DNA from: Chara braunii
Taxonomy: Eukaryota; Streptophyta; Charophyceae; Charales; Characeae
Length of the DNA: 25,169 nt
NCBI GenBank assembly: GCA_003427395.1
Contig: BFEA01000732.1
Span: 481,891 to 507,059 of the forward strand
Direction of reading: 5' to 3'
Shown: piece by piece, positions 1 to 9,338 of the stretch
Layout of the letters: each line of letters opens with the position of its first letter
How positions within the stretch are numbered: position 1 is the first letter of the stretch
The notes under the pieces: model-generated
Database searches by the model: none
What the model was told of the DNA's origin: nothing
Seen by the model: only the letters and a program-made list of their open reading frames with translations
Program-made: the position numbers and the translations under genes

Positions 1-77
<77 letters not shown>

Positions 78-81
78 CTTG

Positions 82-117
<36 letters not shown>

Positions 118-118
118 T
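1..118. repeat. (TC)n microsatellite at the window edge
   Basis: An almost pure TC dinucleotide tract with a few interruptions (CGCTCTTGC near position 75, and TTTC interruptions). It continues off the left edge, so its full length is unknown. It lies directly upstream of copy A of the retroelement. Long TC tracts are hard to assemble, so this edge may be a contig boundary. Confidence 0.95.
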
Positions 119-157
119 TCAAATGGAAATGAGTATGTATGTTGTTCCCGTGTGAAA

Positions 158-1390
158 GAAGTTCTTTCGGAACTCTTCCATTAGTTCCCTGGGTAGTCCC
201 CCTATGCAAGAACCCCGTCTTCTTGTCTTGTGAATGGTGGATGCGTGTGTATCGTTCCGATCCATCTCTACGGATATCTCATTTTCGCACCTTCCACAGT
301 GAATGAATGGAGATCCGCGTTTTTTTTGCGTTGATTAGATGATTGTTGTTGGGATTTTGTCCGAGAATGCAAGTGTTTAGATCTGTAGCTCTGTATGAAC
401 TACGCATGCCATCTGCCTTATGCTCCACGACCTCAGCACCCGAGCCACACGGCGGCCTCAAGAAACAAGGCGCCTCAGATCAACTTCGCGTTGGCTCACG
501 AAACCCGAGCCGCGGGCCGGTCCGTTAGCTACATTCATGATCAAGCTGATGAGTGTTTTCTCTCTCTCTCTCGTGTAGAAGAGGATTGATTGGGGGTTGC
601 GCGAGAGTTTTCCTTTCTTGATGACGTCTCGAGGTTTTTGCAATTGATTGATATATGGACTGACAAGTACCCTCCGATCGGGCGCCAGCCTCCCGCACCT
701 CCTGTCTCAACACGGCCTTTTTCCTACAACGAGGAGAGGACACGTGTATGCGAGTGAGACGTACGAGAAGCCGTTGCACAAATCGGCGGACGATACTACT
801 TCCCTCTGACAAATCGTTGTTCAGGGTTCGTAGAGGCTGGGTTTGTCATTATCGATACGCACTTCCCACCTTACTCGATATTGTTGTCATTCAACGAGTT
901 AATTGTCATCCCGTGGACGACAATAGAACCCCACTGGCCGCACACTCTATGCACTGAATGTCAGCGTTTTGAGCGCTACGAATCCCAGGGTTTCCACTAC
1001 CGTGTGTGGAGTGAAGACGAGCATAAAGAAATAGCCATGCGGTTGAGACCAGCCACGTCAGACTCAGAACTGACCAGCGAACGACGACGGCACTTGATAT
1101 GAAAACGGGACACGCGAAGCATGCCCAAGCCCTTTCGCTCTAAACAACGGGCCGTAGCATGGTGGGAGGCTCAACAATACTTTTTGGATTGAATTTGGAT
1201 TTTTTTTTTCTCGTGCCATGCCCGCGCGAAAGCAACCGACCTGCTTCATCAGACCAACACGGGGGATTTCAGTTTCGTCTGTGTCCCCACACTCAATTTC
1301 CAAAAATCCTTGGCACACCCCATCTTGCTGTTTTTCTGGGCCTCCTTCCGCACATCTAGCACTCTGAACGAAAGACAGCACAGGGCGTGA
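158..1390 (+). pseudogene. ORF0 of retroelement copy A, unidentified protein, decayed
   Basis: I do not recognise this protein. The sequence aligns along its length with the reverse complement of 20433-21690, and in both copies the matching reading frame keeps protein-like stretches. Examples are NELIVIPW and TLCTEC near 895-960, SDSELTSERRR near 1060-1090, and LNFQKSL with LLFFWASF near 1295-1350. Breaks differ between copies. Here TGA at 755-757 stands where copy B has TGG, and TGA at 1190-1192 follows QQYFLD. Other frame changes occur around 640-700. The frame ends at TGA 1388-1390, three bases before a primer-binding-site motif. It therefore either lies inside a long LTR or is a separate gene upstream of gag. 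The N-terminus is unclear. There is no transmembrane segment or known domain that I can name. Confidence 0.6.
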
Positions 1391-1393
1391 GGT

Positions 1394-1405
1394 TGGTATC
1401 GGAGC
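1394..1405 (+). promoter_or_regulatory. Primer-binding-site-like motif, copy A
   Basis: TGGTATCGGAGC differs by one base from TGGTATCAGAGC, the common plant LTR-retrotransposon site complementary to the 3' end of initiator tRNA-Met. The same sequence lies at 20418-20429 on the minus strand before gag of copy B. It is about 35 bases upstream of the gag start position, which is where a PBS belongs. The unusual point is that an upstream reading frame runs to within 3 bases of it. Confidence 0.6.
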
Positions 1406-1439
1406 CGACACGTGTCGGTTCTGATGATAGTAAGTCGAA

Positions 1440-2744
1440 CTGGCGAGAGTTAGAAGAAGAAGTCCCCTACCCGCTTGCTGAGATTGTCCAGTGACCAGAT
1501 CTATATCTGGTGTTGTTATACCAGCTATACCAATGGTGGACGGTAATAGGGTAGTGGTTAGCATTCCCGCCCTCTTTCCCTTCTTCCCTAACCATACCCA
1601 CCCCGAGGCTTGGTTGGAAGTCGTCGAAGCTCAGGGCTACAGCGCGAGTGATCTTCCCCGCGTTCTTACCTTGCTACTTCGCAATATGTCGCATGATTGG
1701 TTTAGAAATCACGTATGGGTAGATTGGAATACTTTCAAACAGGCCTTTTTGGCCCGATTCGATACGGTCAGTGAAGATGCCGCATGGTACGTGCTCAAAA
1801 CTCGGCCACAAGGACCAGGGGAATTATTGCCCGATTTCGTTGATCGATTTCAAACCACATTGGACAAATCTGGGCGAGACGAGAAGTCCACTCGAGATAT
1901 GTTCATCGATCACTTACGAAGTCCGACGTTGAAAGGGAAATTGCAAAAAAAGGTCCCGCCGAAGACACACCAGCTATCGGCTATCATCGCTAAAACATTG
2001 GAACTGGACCTGACTGATACAAAAAAAATATATTAGTCAGGGAGACGAGGATATTACAGATACCATACGGGATGTAGCGGCTAAAAGGCGATCGTGAATG
2101 CGAGCGGTAGATAATTCTACCCCCACCCCGACCATGACCTCCCCGACGGGATCGTTTCTTACATCCCGTATGTTTCGTCTTTCTCTCCCCTAGTGAATCA
2201 ACCGATCTCGACAGTGAAAAGTGGGATTTCACCCGAACACCCCTCGCCGGCCATAACCAACTTACATCTTGCCTTGATGATCCATACGGACACTACCAAG
2301 CAGTCCGAATGGATGAGCAACTTGGTCCAAATGCAGACCGCTCATATGGAGCGGATGGAACAGATAATGAGCAGACTAATCAAGCCTAACCCGGCCCCTG
2401 CTCGGCCTGCTCCCGCGTCATTTCCATTCTTGCCTGCCCCACTCGCACCGGGGTACGCACCTCAGTTCTATCACCCAGCTAATCCAGCAGGAAAGCTTGA
2501 GTGTTTTAACTGCAAACAGGCCGGACATTTTGCCCGAGACTGCCTGCAGCCGAAGCGTAGTCAGCCCCCACCTGCGGCGGCCCCTGTGGCCCTGAATCAA
2601 GGACGAGTGGCCGCGTTGATGGATACGGCCCAGGGAGGAGAGCTTGTGACATATGCCTCAGAACAGCAAGCCCCCTCGATGGCAACGGCGTCAACATCGG
2701 GTTCGACTGTCATCCTTTCGACACCGGATTTGTCGACTGGGTAG
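1440..2744 (+). pseudogene. gag: Retrotransposon gag with CCHC zinc knuckle, copy A, decayed
   Basis: Gag packages the element RNA into virus-like particles. The capsid-like region (about 1580-2030) has the Retrotrans_gag pattern, including HPEAWLE, the W/F-rich stretch DWFRNHVWVDW, FKQAFLARFD, and LLPDFVDRF. A zinc knuckle CFNCKQAGHFARDC (CX2CX4HX4C) lies at 2502-2543 and is followed by a Pro/Ala-rich tail. Comparison with copy B shows the breaks. The ATG has become CTG at 1440-1442. A CGA codon has become TGA at 1479-1481. An extra base lies in the A-run near 2020-2030 and shifts the frame. A TGG has become TGA near 2096. The frame is recovered from about 2187. The frame closes at TAG 2742-2744, overlapped in the -1 frame by the PHD-integrase ORF. 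Confidence 0.85.
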
Positions 2745-2827
2745 AATGTGCCACTTGTGTCAATCGTGCACACGAGGCCTGCGTTCGATATCGAACGAGT
2801 AGTAAAGAGTGGAGGTGCCCCCTGTGT
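2645..2827 (+). other. PHD-finger-like zinc-binding domain in the -1 frame over the end of gag
   Basis: In the frame that is -1 to gag there is a complete Cys4-His-Cys3 set. It consists of C-D-I-C at 2645-2656, C-A-T-C at 2747-2758, His at 2771, Cys at 2780, and C-P-L-C at 2816-2827. The spacing after the second pair (x4 to His, x2 to Cys) and a Trp two residues before the seventh ligand (2810) are hallmarks of PHD fingers. The first-to-second pair spacing is long, about 30 residues including one extra Cys (2708). The same frame leads into the integrase after a TGA at 2855-2857. PHD fingers usually read histone H3 tails, so a role in chromatin targeting is plausible, but that is inference. 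Confidence 0.6.
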
Positions 2828-2857
2828 AGAACGAACAAACTCCCCACGGAGGTTTGA

Positions 2858-4190
2858 TTCGGGGCCGCCCGTACGGACGGCCCTGAATACGACGAAAAAT
2901 ACCGACGAGCGGAGGTTTGGACGGATAAAATTTTATTGGCGAAATTAGCGGGATTATCTTTGGGTCACCTCACCAAACACGACAGACGTAGGGTGACCAA
3001 GATATCTCGGGACTATCGATGGATCAACGGTCATTTGGAAAAACGAAAAACTGACGGATCGGGGTCGTGGTTGACGGTTCCCCATCCATTCCAGAGATAT
3101 GCTGGATCCGATCTGCTCACGAAGAACAGGCCGCTCATTTCGCGATACGTGTCACGGAGGGAACTGTAGACCATAACCGATGGTTCTGGTCAAACATACG
3201 AGATGATGTCAAATACATTGTTGCCAACTGTCTGGTCTGAGCCGCTGATCGCGCCCCAATTCGGGGACCAAATACAATAATACCATGGGAAGTAGAGCGT
3301 CCTTTCCAGCGAGTCAGTATGGACACGACAAACATCGATGTGCCACCTGGCCCAAACCGCTGTGAATATTTAATCCTTTTAGTATTAATTGACCATTCTT
3401 CCAAGTACATCGAAGTTTACCCCTGTAAGACCCGAAAAGCCGCAGAAATAGCTACGTACATCGATCGGTTCCTCTATACCCATCTAGATACAGAAGAAAT
3501 TCTAACCGACAATGGGTCTGAATTCAAGGGTGAGGTGGAAGAACTGCTCGCGCGAAGGGGCGTCACGCTCCGACATACGGCACCCCACGTGTCCCAGTCG
3601 AACGGGTTGGCGGAGAATGCCAACCGTATGATTAAAACCGCCCTTCGTAGGAATTTAGCGGCACATGATACGCGTCCGTGGCCCGAAATTGTATATCAGA
3701 TCGTCGGGATCCACCGGGCCACCCCTCACGAGTCCACGGGGTTTACCCCTTTTCTACTTCGTACTAATAGCCTCCCCTCTGTCGACTACCGGGGTAACTC
3801 GGAAATTGCCGAAGCAGGGGGTAGAGACACGNGTGCAGCCCTCAAGACGAAGGCCAAAAGGTATACCGAATTAATGGACCGGGTCGTCCCGAAGCTAGGT
3901 CGAAAAAGGCAAAGGATGACGGAACTGGCCCACGGTAGACAGGTCCGTAGCTACGATGCTCGGAATGGAAATGCTGGGCCCCATCATCAATATAAATTAG
4001 GGGACTTAGTGCAGGTTCGTAAATGTGCACGCGACCGGAAACTCGCTCCCAAGTTTTCTGGCTGTTTTCGCATTGTCGAGCTCGGTCCCAACGACGCCAA
4101 CACGGTGCGCATCGCGCCTGAGGCCAGTGCCAGCCATAGCTCTGTCCCCATCGTCCGGCATACCTCCTACCTCTGTCTTCTTCCTCCTTT
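2858..4190 (+). pseudogene. int: Ty3/gypsy-type integrase, decayed
   Basis: Integrase inserts the element cDNA into host DNA. The N-terminal region (2880-3085) contains the YRWINGHLEK and WLTVP type sequence usual before the zinc domain of Ty3-type integrases. The HHCC zinc domain follows at about 3115-3240 in a shifted frame, giving AHEEQAAHF and later WFWSNIRDDVKYIVANCLV. The last Cys is replaced by TGA at 3238-3240. The catalytic core gives Asp at 3322 (VSMDTTNID), Asp at 3508 (LTDNGSEF) and Glu at 3613 (SNGLAEN), with 34 residues between the last two. The C-terminal part has LGDLVQVRK and VRHTSYL. Breaks are TGA 2855-2857, a frameshift near 3085-3108, and TGA 3238-3240. An N lies at 3832. 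There is no PR, RT or RNase H upstream. Confidence 0.9.
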
Positions 4191-4294
4191 GATCTTCCTC
4201 CCTCTTCTTCCTCGGAAAGCAAGGAAAACGACGACGATCAAACTCGCTCTCCGCTCTCTCCCTCCTGTCCTTCGTCCTCCTCTCCAACCTCGCC

Positions 4295-5690
4295 ATGAGT
4301 TTCATCACGGAGCGGGCTCTTGACGAACAGCTGTTGCAGCCACGTGGCCACATCTCAGAGATTCGGCAAGTTTGTCACCCTCGACTCAATACGGATCTTC
4401 GACGTTCGGCGCAATTTTTCTGCGACAGGGGGTGTGTGTGCCGCCGCCGCGTTTCGAATCGAAGGGAGTCCTCACGCAATAGTATTTGCGGAGGTGATCG
4501 CAGTTCATCGGCGAGCGGCTCCCAGAACGAGCCACATCACCACGGTTGCCGCGTTCAGCGGTGACATCAGCTCGGTCAATCCGCAGAGGCATACCGCGAT
4601 CTTGACCTCGCTACGCGAGTGGACGGAGCACGTATCCGACGTGTGGCATCACGTCCTCGCCCAACCTGCGCATAACCTCATTCCTACCTTTGCGTCGGAT
4701 CTTGGCGACATCCGTCGTTGTCCGCGTGAGCGGCCCGTTGCAATCCCCACCCTCGTCCCCTTCCCACGTCCCCAATGAACCATGCCGATCCTCTCGCTCC
4801 TCTCTCTTTTCTCCACCTTCTGGCAATCCGATCTTCATCCTTCTCTTTCCTTCTCATTCGAGCCTCTTTCAGTCCCTTTTATCAATCCTGGGCATTGGCG
4901 GATGTGGCGTGAAACTTTTGAAGAGCTTTCTTTCTGCTTGGCCAGAGTACAGGTGACGTGGACGCAGACCACCGAGCATCCTGCGTGGATCGAAAATCCG
5001 GAGTTGCTGATCATCCAAGCTTGGAGGACTAACGTGGAGGGCGATCTTCTTGGCTTTCTCTTTGGATCGGTACTGCCTGGGCGCCGCCAGTTGATTGCGC
5101 AAGAGCTCATTGCGTCGATTGTGCAATTAGCGAACGATCTCTCGCCCGACATCTATTCGCAGAGTGACAAACGTCCTGCTCCGCACGTTCTCGAGCGATC
5201 ATTGGATCCGTACCTTCAGTGGACTGCGTGCTTGGAGGAGCCCAGGGACGAAGATACACTGCCGTCGCGGCAGGAGTATCTGAAGTTGTACGATATCATT
5301 CCTCACGCCTTCTATCCGAGGGCGGAGGAAGTAGTGATCGACGACGACGACGACGAAGAGGACGAAGACGAGGAAACATCGGAGGAGGGAAGCTATAGCG
5401 AATAGAGCGTGGGAGAGCTGAGTGAAGAAGAAGAGGGAGAAGAAACCGGATCTGAGTGGGAAGCCTTGCCGGAGGAAGCGACACGCACGGGAACGGAGGC
5501 GGAAGATCCGGAAGCAGTGTGAAAGCGCGAAGAAATTGCCACCGGGAAGCGCTAGCTGGAGTTTGCCAGCGGATCCGGCCTGCGCATCGGTAGCGATCCG
5601 ACTAGAGATCCGGAGCCGCCAAAGCCCGAAGATGGCGACCCTGCAGCCTCCACCTCAAGTGCTACACGACGGAGACGGAGCTGATCCCCC
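4295..5690 (+). pseudogene. ORF3 downstream of integrase, unidentified, acidic C-terminus, decayed
   Basis: I do not recognise a domain. The frame opens at ATG 4295 (MSFITERALDE) and overlaps the tail of the integrase frame. It shifts by one base around 4420-4440, then continues through VAAFSGDISS and LREWTEHVSDVWHHVLAQP to TGA 4776-4778. It resumes in the same frame through LIIQAWRTNVEGDLLGFLFG and PGRRQLIAQELIASIVQLA to a strongly acidic tail (DDDDDEEDEDEE near 5338-5375). TAG at 5403-5405, a TGA near 5519 and a TAG near 5552 interrupt an otherwise acidic, charged continuation ending near 5690. It lies in the same orientation and close behind the integrase, which suggests it belongs to the element. 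The sequence style recalls hypothetical proteins of Chara braunii, but I could not check this. Confidence 0.6.
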
Positions 5691-6242
5691 TCCTCCTCCA
5701 GCCCCACCCGTCCCCCAATTCGCCCACGTCCTGATGCGGGCGATAGGCCTTCGTCCTCGAACGCTATCCCACCGACCCCTTGATTTTCTCACCCTCAAAC
5801 AGATCCGCACCCCCGTCACCTTCCCCTCTCATCCCTTCCTCCCCCATCTCTTCCGCGACTTCTACTCTACCCGCCTACTCGCTACCGTCCACCCCCACGC
5901 ATCCCTTCAGCCCGCTGCCCCCACGTTCTGCTGGCATAACTTGCTGTTCAGCGCTACATGGGAACGATGCAACTTGGTAGAAGTCAACTGTGTAGCCACG
6001 GGGACAATCCCCGCCTGTCACCACTACGAGTTCTTTCGAGCTGCGCTTTTCCGCACCCTCTCCTCCTTCTATCGCTACCTCGCCTCCCTCCCTCGCAGCG
6101 GCGATCACTTCCCTCACTTCCACCGAATCATCCGATATGAGGAGCTTCCGGTGACGATGGAAGGAATGAATCGTTACCTATTCCGCTTCCTCCTCGTCGT
6201 CCCCGTGAGATCCCCTCCATGTACCGCCTCTATTGGCCCATC
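5632..6242 (+). pseudogene. ORF4, unidentified, overlaps the end of ORF3
   Basis: An ATG at 5632 opens a frame +1 to ORF3. It begins with a proline-rich stretch (PPPPPAPPVP) followed by a compositionally protein-like segment with CWHNLLFSATWERCN, YEFFRAALFRTLSSFY and HFPHFHRIIRYEELPV. Protein-like sequence ends near 6215, where the sense appears to move to another frame (MYRLYWPIP) that soon stops near 6265. The frame itself stays open to 6543, but the tail looks non-coding. An open frame upstream of 5632 (from 5422) is only the other-frame reading of the ORF3 acidic tail. The function is unknown. It could be a separate element protein or the C-terminal part of ORF3 reached by a frameshift. 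Confidence 0.45.
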
Positions 6243-7227
6243 CCAACTAGGAGGTAGATCCTGGTCGCATCACTATTCCCCCTTCCCCCTCCTCTCTCCA
6301 TCTAATCGGCAGGGGAAAACGACACGAATCAGTAAGCTTTGCGAAGATCACGCCATCAACGATGACGTCAACCTACGCTCTGGTTCGACGGGCGATGACA
6401 ACCAGGGGTGCAGAGCACACGGAGCACTGGCGGACGATGATGGCGTCACCTGGATGACCTTTGGGAATTCCAGCACCAAGAGCCAACGGAAGATTGCAAT
6501 TGAAGTTGGCGTCAACATGGACTCTGGCCAGATCATTTGTTGATGCGCTTGGTTCCTCATGCATCACTCTGTTCTCTCCCTCTCTCTCTCCTTCTCCACC
6601 ATGACATGCAATCAGAAAATCGCATAATTTTGAAATATGTTATTCATTAAAATAGTACATTATTTTCTAAATAGTACTTTTATCGTTCGAGAAACTCGAA
6701 AGGTATACATGGCTCACGAAAGAAGATGTTGATTATACACTAATATACAACGATCAGAGTCCCTGTTCAACGGATAAATCCTCAACTAAACTGACACACA
6801 TTCAGACAGTCAGTACGAACTTAGCATATCGAAGGTTTCCCCTTGTGAGGGACGTATATGAGTGACCCAAAAAAGGTCTTCGTTTAGGCTTTATAGGGTG
6901 CATGGGAGTGAAAATAATAGCTCATTTTTGAAGTTTAATTGAATAAAAGCAGGATGAGTAGGATACATCCGAGTCACATGTTTTGTTATAATCCATAATA
7001 CACAAGTTGGCTAGTTTTATAGTAAAACTGAGATATATCCGAATCAAATATTTCATTATTCGGATGGAGAAAATCCGTTATGTTATAAACTGTGCGTCAT
7101 TCATTTAATATCTTTGAAGTTCACTCAATTAAAAGGATGAACTTATGATCATAGCCCGGATCACCCTCCGAGGGAAAATTAATCAATATGTTATCATTCC
7201 AAGAACAATTATAGCTTAGCAGACATT

Positions 7228-7577
7228 TCTTAAAACAAAAGGGCATCGGACGGAGTGAAGTGGTGGCCAGCATTATGTAGAGATGTTATCATTTGTCGCT
7301 TGCTGGGTAAGACCTCGCAACCATGAACTTGTAACATCCCTACCCAATGCTGCCCACCACTCCGCCACTGTTCTTGCCGAGATCAAATGATGTATGTTAA
7401 CAAACAAAAGTGCACCCTCGGGAACCCCTTAAGAACTCTAGTAACCATCAGTCTTAAATTTCAACTAGATCGCGGTTGCATGTACATTATCACTTTACCA
7501 AACATTTCTCAAAACAAATAGGCATCGTACGGAGTGAAGTGGTGGGGAGCATATTATGTAGAGACGTTATCATCTGA
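7228..7577. repeat. Direct repeat of about 77 bp, two copies
   Basis: The segments 7228-7304 and 7499-7577 match closely. Both read ACATTTCTYAAAACAAA, then GGCATCG, then CGGAGTGAAGTGGTGG, then TTATGTAGAGAYGTTATCAT. The spacing is about 271 bp. The left copy also forms one arm of the inverted repeat at 7251-7364. Confidence 0.8.
7251..7364. repeat. Inverted repeat able to form a long hairpin
   Basis: The left arm 7251-7288 (CGGAGTGAAGTGGTGG then CCAGCATTATGTAGAG) pairs with the right arm 7332-7364 (TAACATCCCTACCCAATG then CTGCCCACCACTCCG). There are a few mismatches and a short bulge. The loop is about 43 nt. It could be a small foldback element or a structured RNA precursor. Nothing in the sequence decides between these. 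Confidence 0.65.
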
Positions 7578-7955
7578 GGATTGGGCATTGGAGAAGGCTC
7601 AAACGAATGCGTAGGATACATCCGAATCAAACTGTGTACAGATTATCAGATGTTGAAGTGACCAAGGACCTTATAATTATTTTGAAAGATCTCACTGGAT
7701 TTTGAAGACAATTGACAACTCATGAGAACTAGATTGAAAACCGAAGAAAAATAAAAAACAGAGCGGGACACCCAACCTACATAAGCAGGCACACAACCAT
7801 TGTCGAGACAAATGAGAAGTACTCCGTAAAAACTGATAACAGTTATCAGGTCCCAATATTGTGAATTTGTAACGGTTACCTCAAAAGTTTCCATTAACCA
7901 AAGATTTGGCAAGGCTATGTCGGACCGTCCACAATCAACCAAAAAGTTTCCGTGA

Positions 7956-8890
7956 AAATTTCAAATAATCGGACATTCTAACACAAAAATTTGGAAATGT
8001 CGAGATGTCTCTCTAAAAAAGCCTACACTATGAAAAGATTCACAAATCCGACATCCTGACGAAACTTTAAAAACGTAAGATTCGTCAACAAAGTGTCCCG
8101 AACTTGAAATTTTAAAAGAAGGCTCTTCGAAAAGCGTTCACTAGAGGTTCCCATGTTGAACCGTGCACAATGCAAGCCAAGATAGGAGGTTGAGGCTGAC
8201 CTTCGAAACCTGTAATGGAAATCGAGAAACCTTGAACGTCTCCCCCAGCCATGACAACAGCACGTCTCAAGGACACAATAACATCTGCAGCTTGCAGATA
8301 AGGTGTTGTAAGATCCCCCAGCATCCTGTTTCCCCCTTGACGCTCTTGTGTTTGGTTGTCGTAACAGTATCGTTATTCTCTGGGTCAGATGCATCCGAAC
8401 CACAACCGACCATGAGCTAGGGTCGGCACTCCTGGCTTTCGTTAATCCTTTACAGTGTGCAAATTTCAACTAATCTGACATTCGATCACAAAACTTGGGA
8501 AGTGTCGAGACTCGTCTCTCAAACTGGTGAAAATTAAAAGTAATCAGAAATGACTATACTACGAAAATGTTCACAAATCCGACATAATGACACAAAATTC
8601 TAGAAACGTAAGACTGCTTACCAAACGTCTTAAAAAGTTGAAGTCCACAGAAGAAGCCTCTTCGCAGAGCGTTCACTATCGGTTCCCATGTCGAACCGTC
8701 CACTATGCAAGACGGGATTGGAGGTTGAGGCAGACCTTCAAACTCCGTAATGGAAAACGAGAAACCCTAAATGTCACCCCCTCCTCCGAGCACAGCACGT
8801 CTCTAGGCGAAAAGAACTTCTGAAGCTTTTACATAAGCTCTAGTAAAATCTCCTCGCATCCAATTTTTCCCCCGACGCTCATATATTCGC
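7956..8890. repeat. Tandem duplication with ~533-bp offset
   Basis: The segment 7956-8353 matches 8459-8890. Shared landmarks include CACAAATCCGACAT (8041 and 8572), GCGTTCACTA (8134 and 8669), and a GAGGTTGAGGC stretch (about 8188 and 8723). The offset is 531-535 bp and divergence is moderate. The copies carry parallel minus-strand coding remnants. A decayed palindrome (TCAGATGCATCCGA, 8385-8398) sits between them, close to where the similarity stops. Confidence 0.75.
8112..8324 (-). pseudogene. Minus-strand coding remnant, unidentified, copy 1
   Basis: On the minus strand this reads LGDLTTPYLQAADVIVSLRR, then GGDVQGFSISITGFEG and QPPIL. The neighbouring copy gives a parallel reading with only conservative differences, which argues for coding ancestry. 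It is too short and isolated to be a whole gene and has no recognised domain. It may be one exon of a duplicated gene. Confidence 0.4.
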
Positions 8891-9102
8891 ATGTCTAAAA
8901 TGTTGAGATCAGTAAACCTCACCGTGATGACAAACATTGTCCGTCCTCCCGCCACGATCCTGAAGATTCTCTCATATTGAAAAGGAAACGCTCCTCCCTT
9001 TGTGATGATCGTCAGTCGTTCAGGTACTTTTATTTCAATGTAGCCCAAAATCTCATCCATGTTTTCGAAGTACGTCAGAAGAGGAAAGTCTGTACAGTGC
9101 AA
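8690..9102 (-). pseudogene. Minus-strand coding remnant, unidentified, copy 2 with N-terminal extension
   Basis: The minus strand is open from 9102 to 8803 (DEILGYIEIKVPERLTII, then FPFQYERIFRIVAGGRTMFV, then RGDFTRAYVKASEVLFA). After the stop it continues as RRAVLGGGGDI-stop-GFSFSITEFEGLPQPPIL. This parallels copy 1 at 8112-8324, so the frame once continued through the stops. I cannot name the family. The two copies together suggest a tandemly duplicated exon or gene fragment, both now broken. Confidence 0.45.
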
Positions 9103-9338
9103 AAGACAAAAGTCACAATAAAAGCGTCACATCAAGATCAGGACCGAAAGCCCGAGGTCATGCTACGACGACCAAAACGCCCCAACGCCCAATGTCAAAA
9201 ATTGATGAAGAACTCTTATTGATTTGAACCCCGTAACCCAGAGAGCACAAATCATTAAGCGATGTATTACATGGAGTCAAGCGTGTTGTGCACAGGCCAG
9301 CATGACAATATGTTCTCCTCACGAAAAGACGACAACCA

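Larger units (their letters stand above)
6565..7640. other. AT-rich non-coding stretch with short repeats
   Basis: There is a short TC-rich tract at the start (6570-6600), then AT-rich sequence with no convincing reading frame. It holds a 77-bp direct repeat and an inverted repeat, annotated separately. It also has three related motifs containing GGATACATCC or a decayed form (6961, 7031, 7614), which resemble the palindrome family further right. The compositional change near 6560 probably marks the end of copy A. No 3' LTR matching the left end was seen. Confidence 0.6.

Noticed and set aside
5422-6543. A single 373-codon gene
   Set aside because: The first 70 codons are the other-frame reading of the acidic ORF3 tail and the last 100 look non-coding; only the middle is protein-like.
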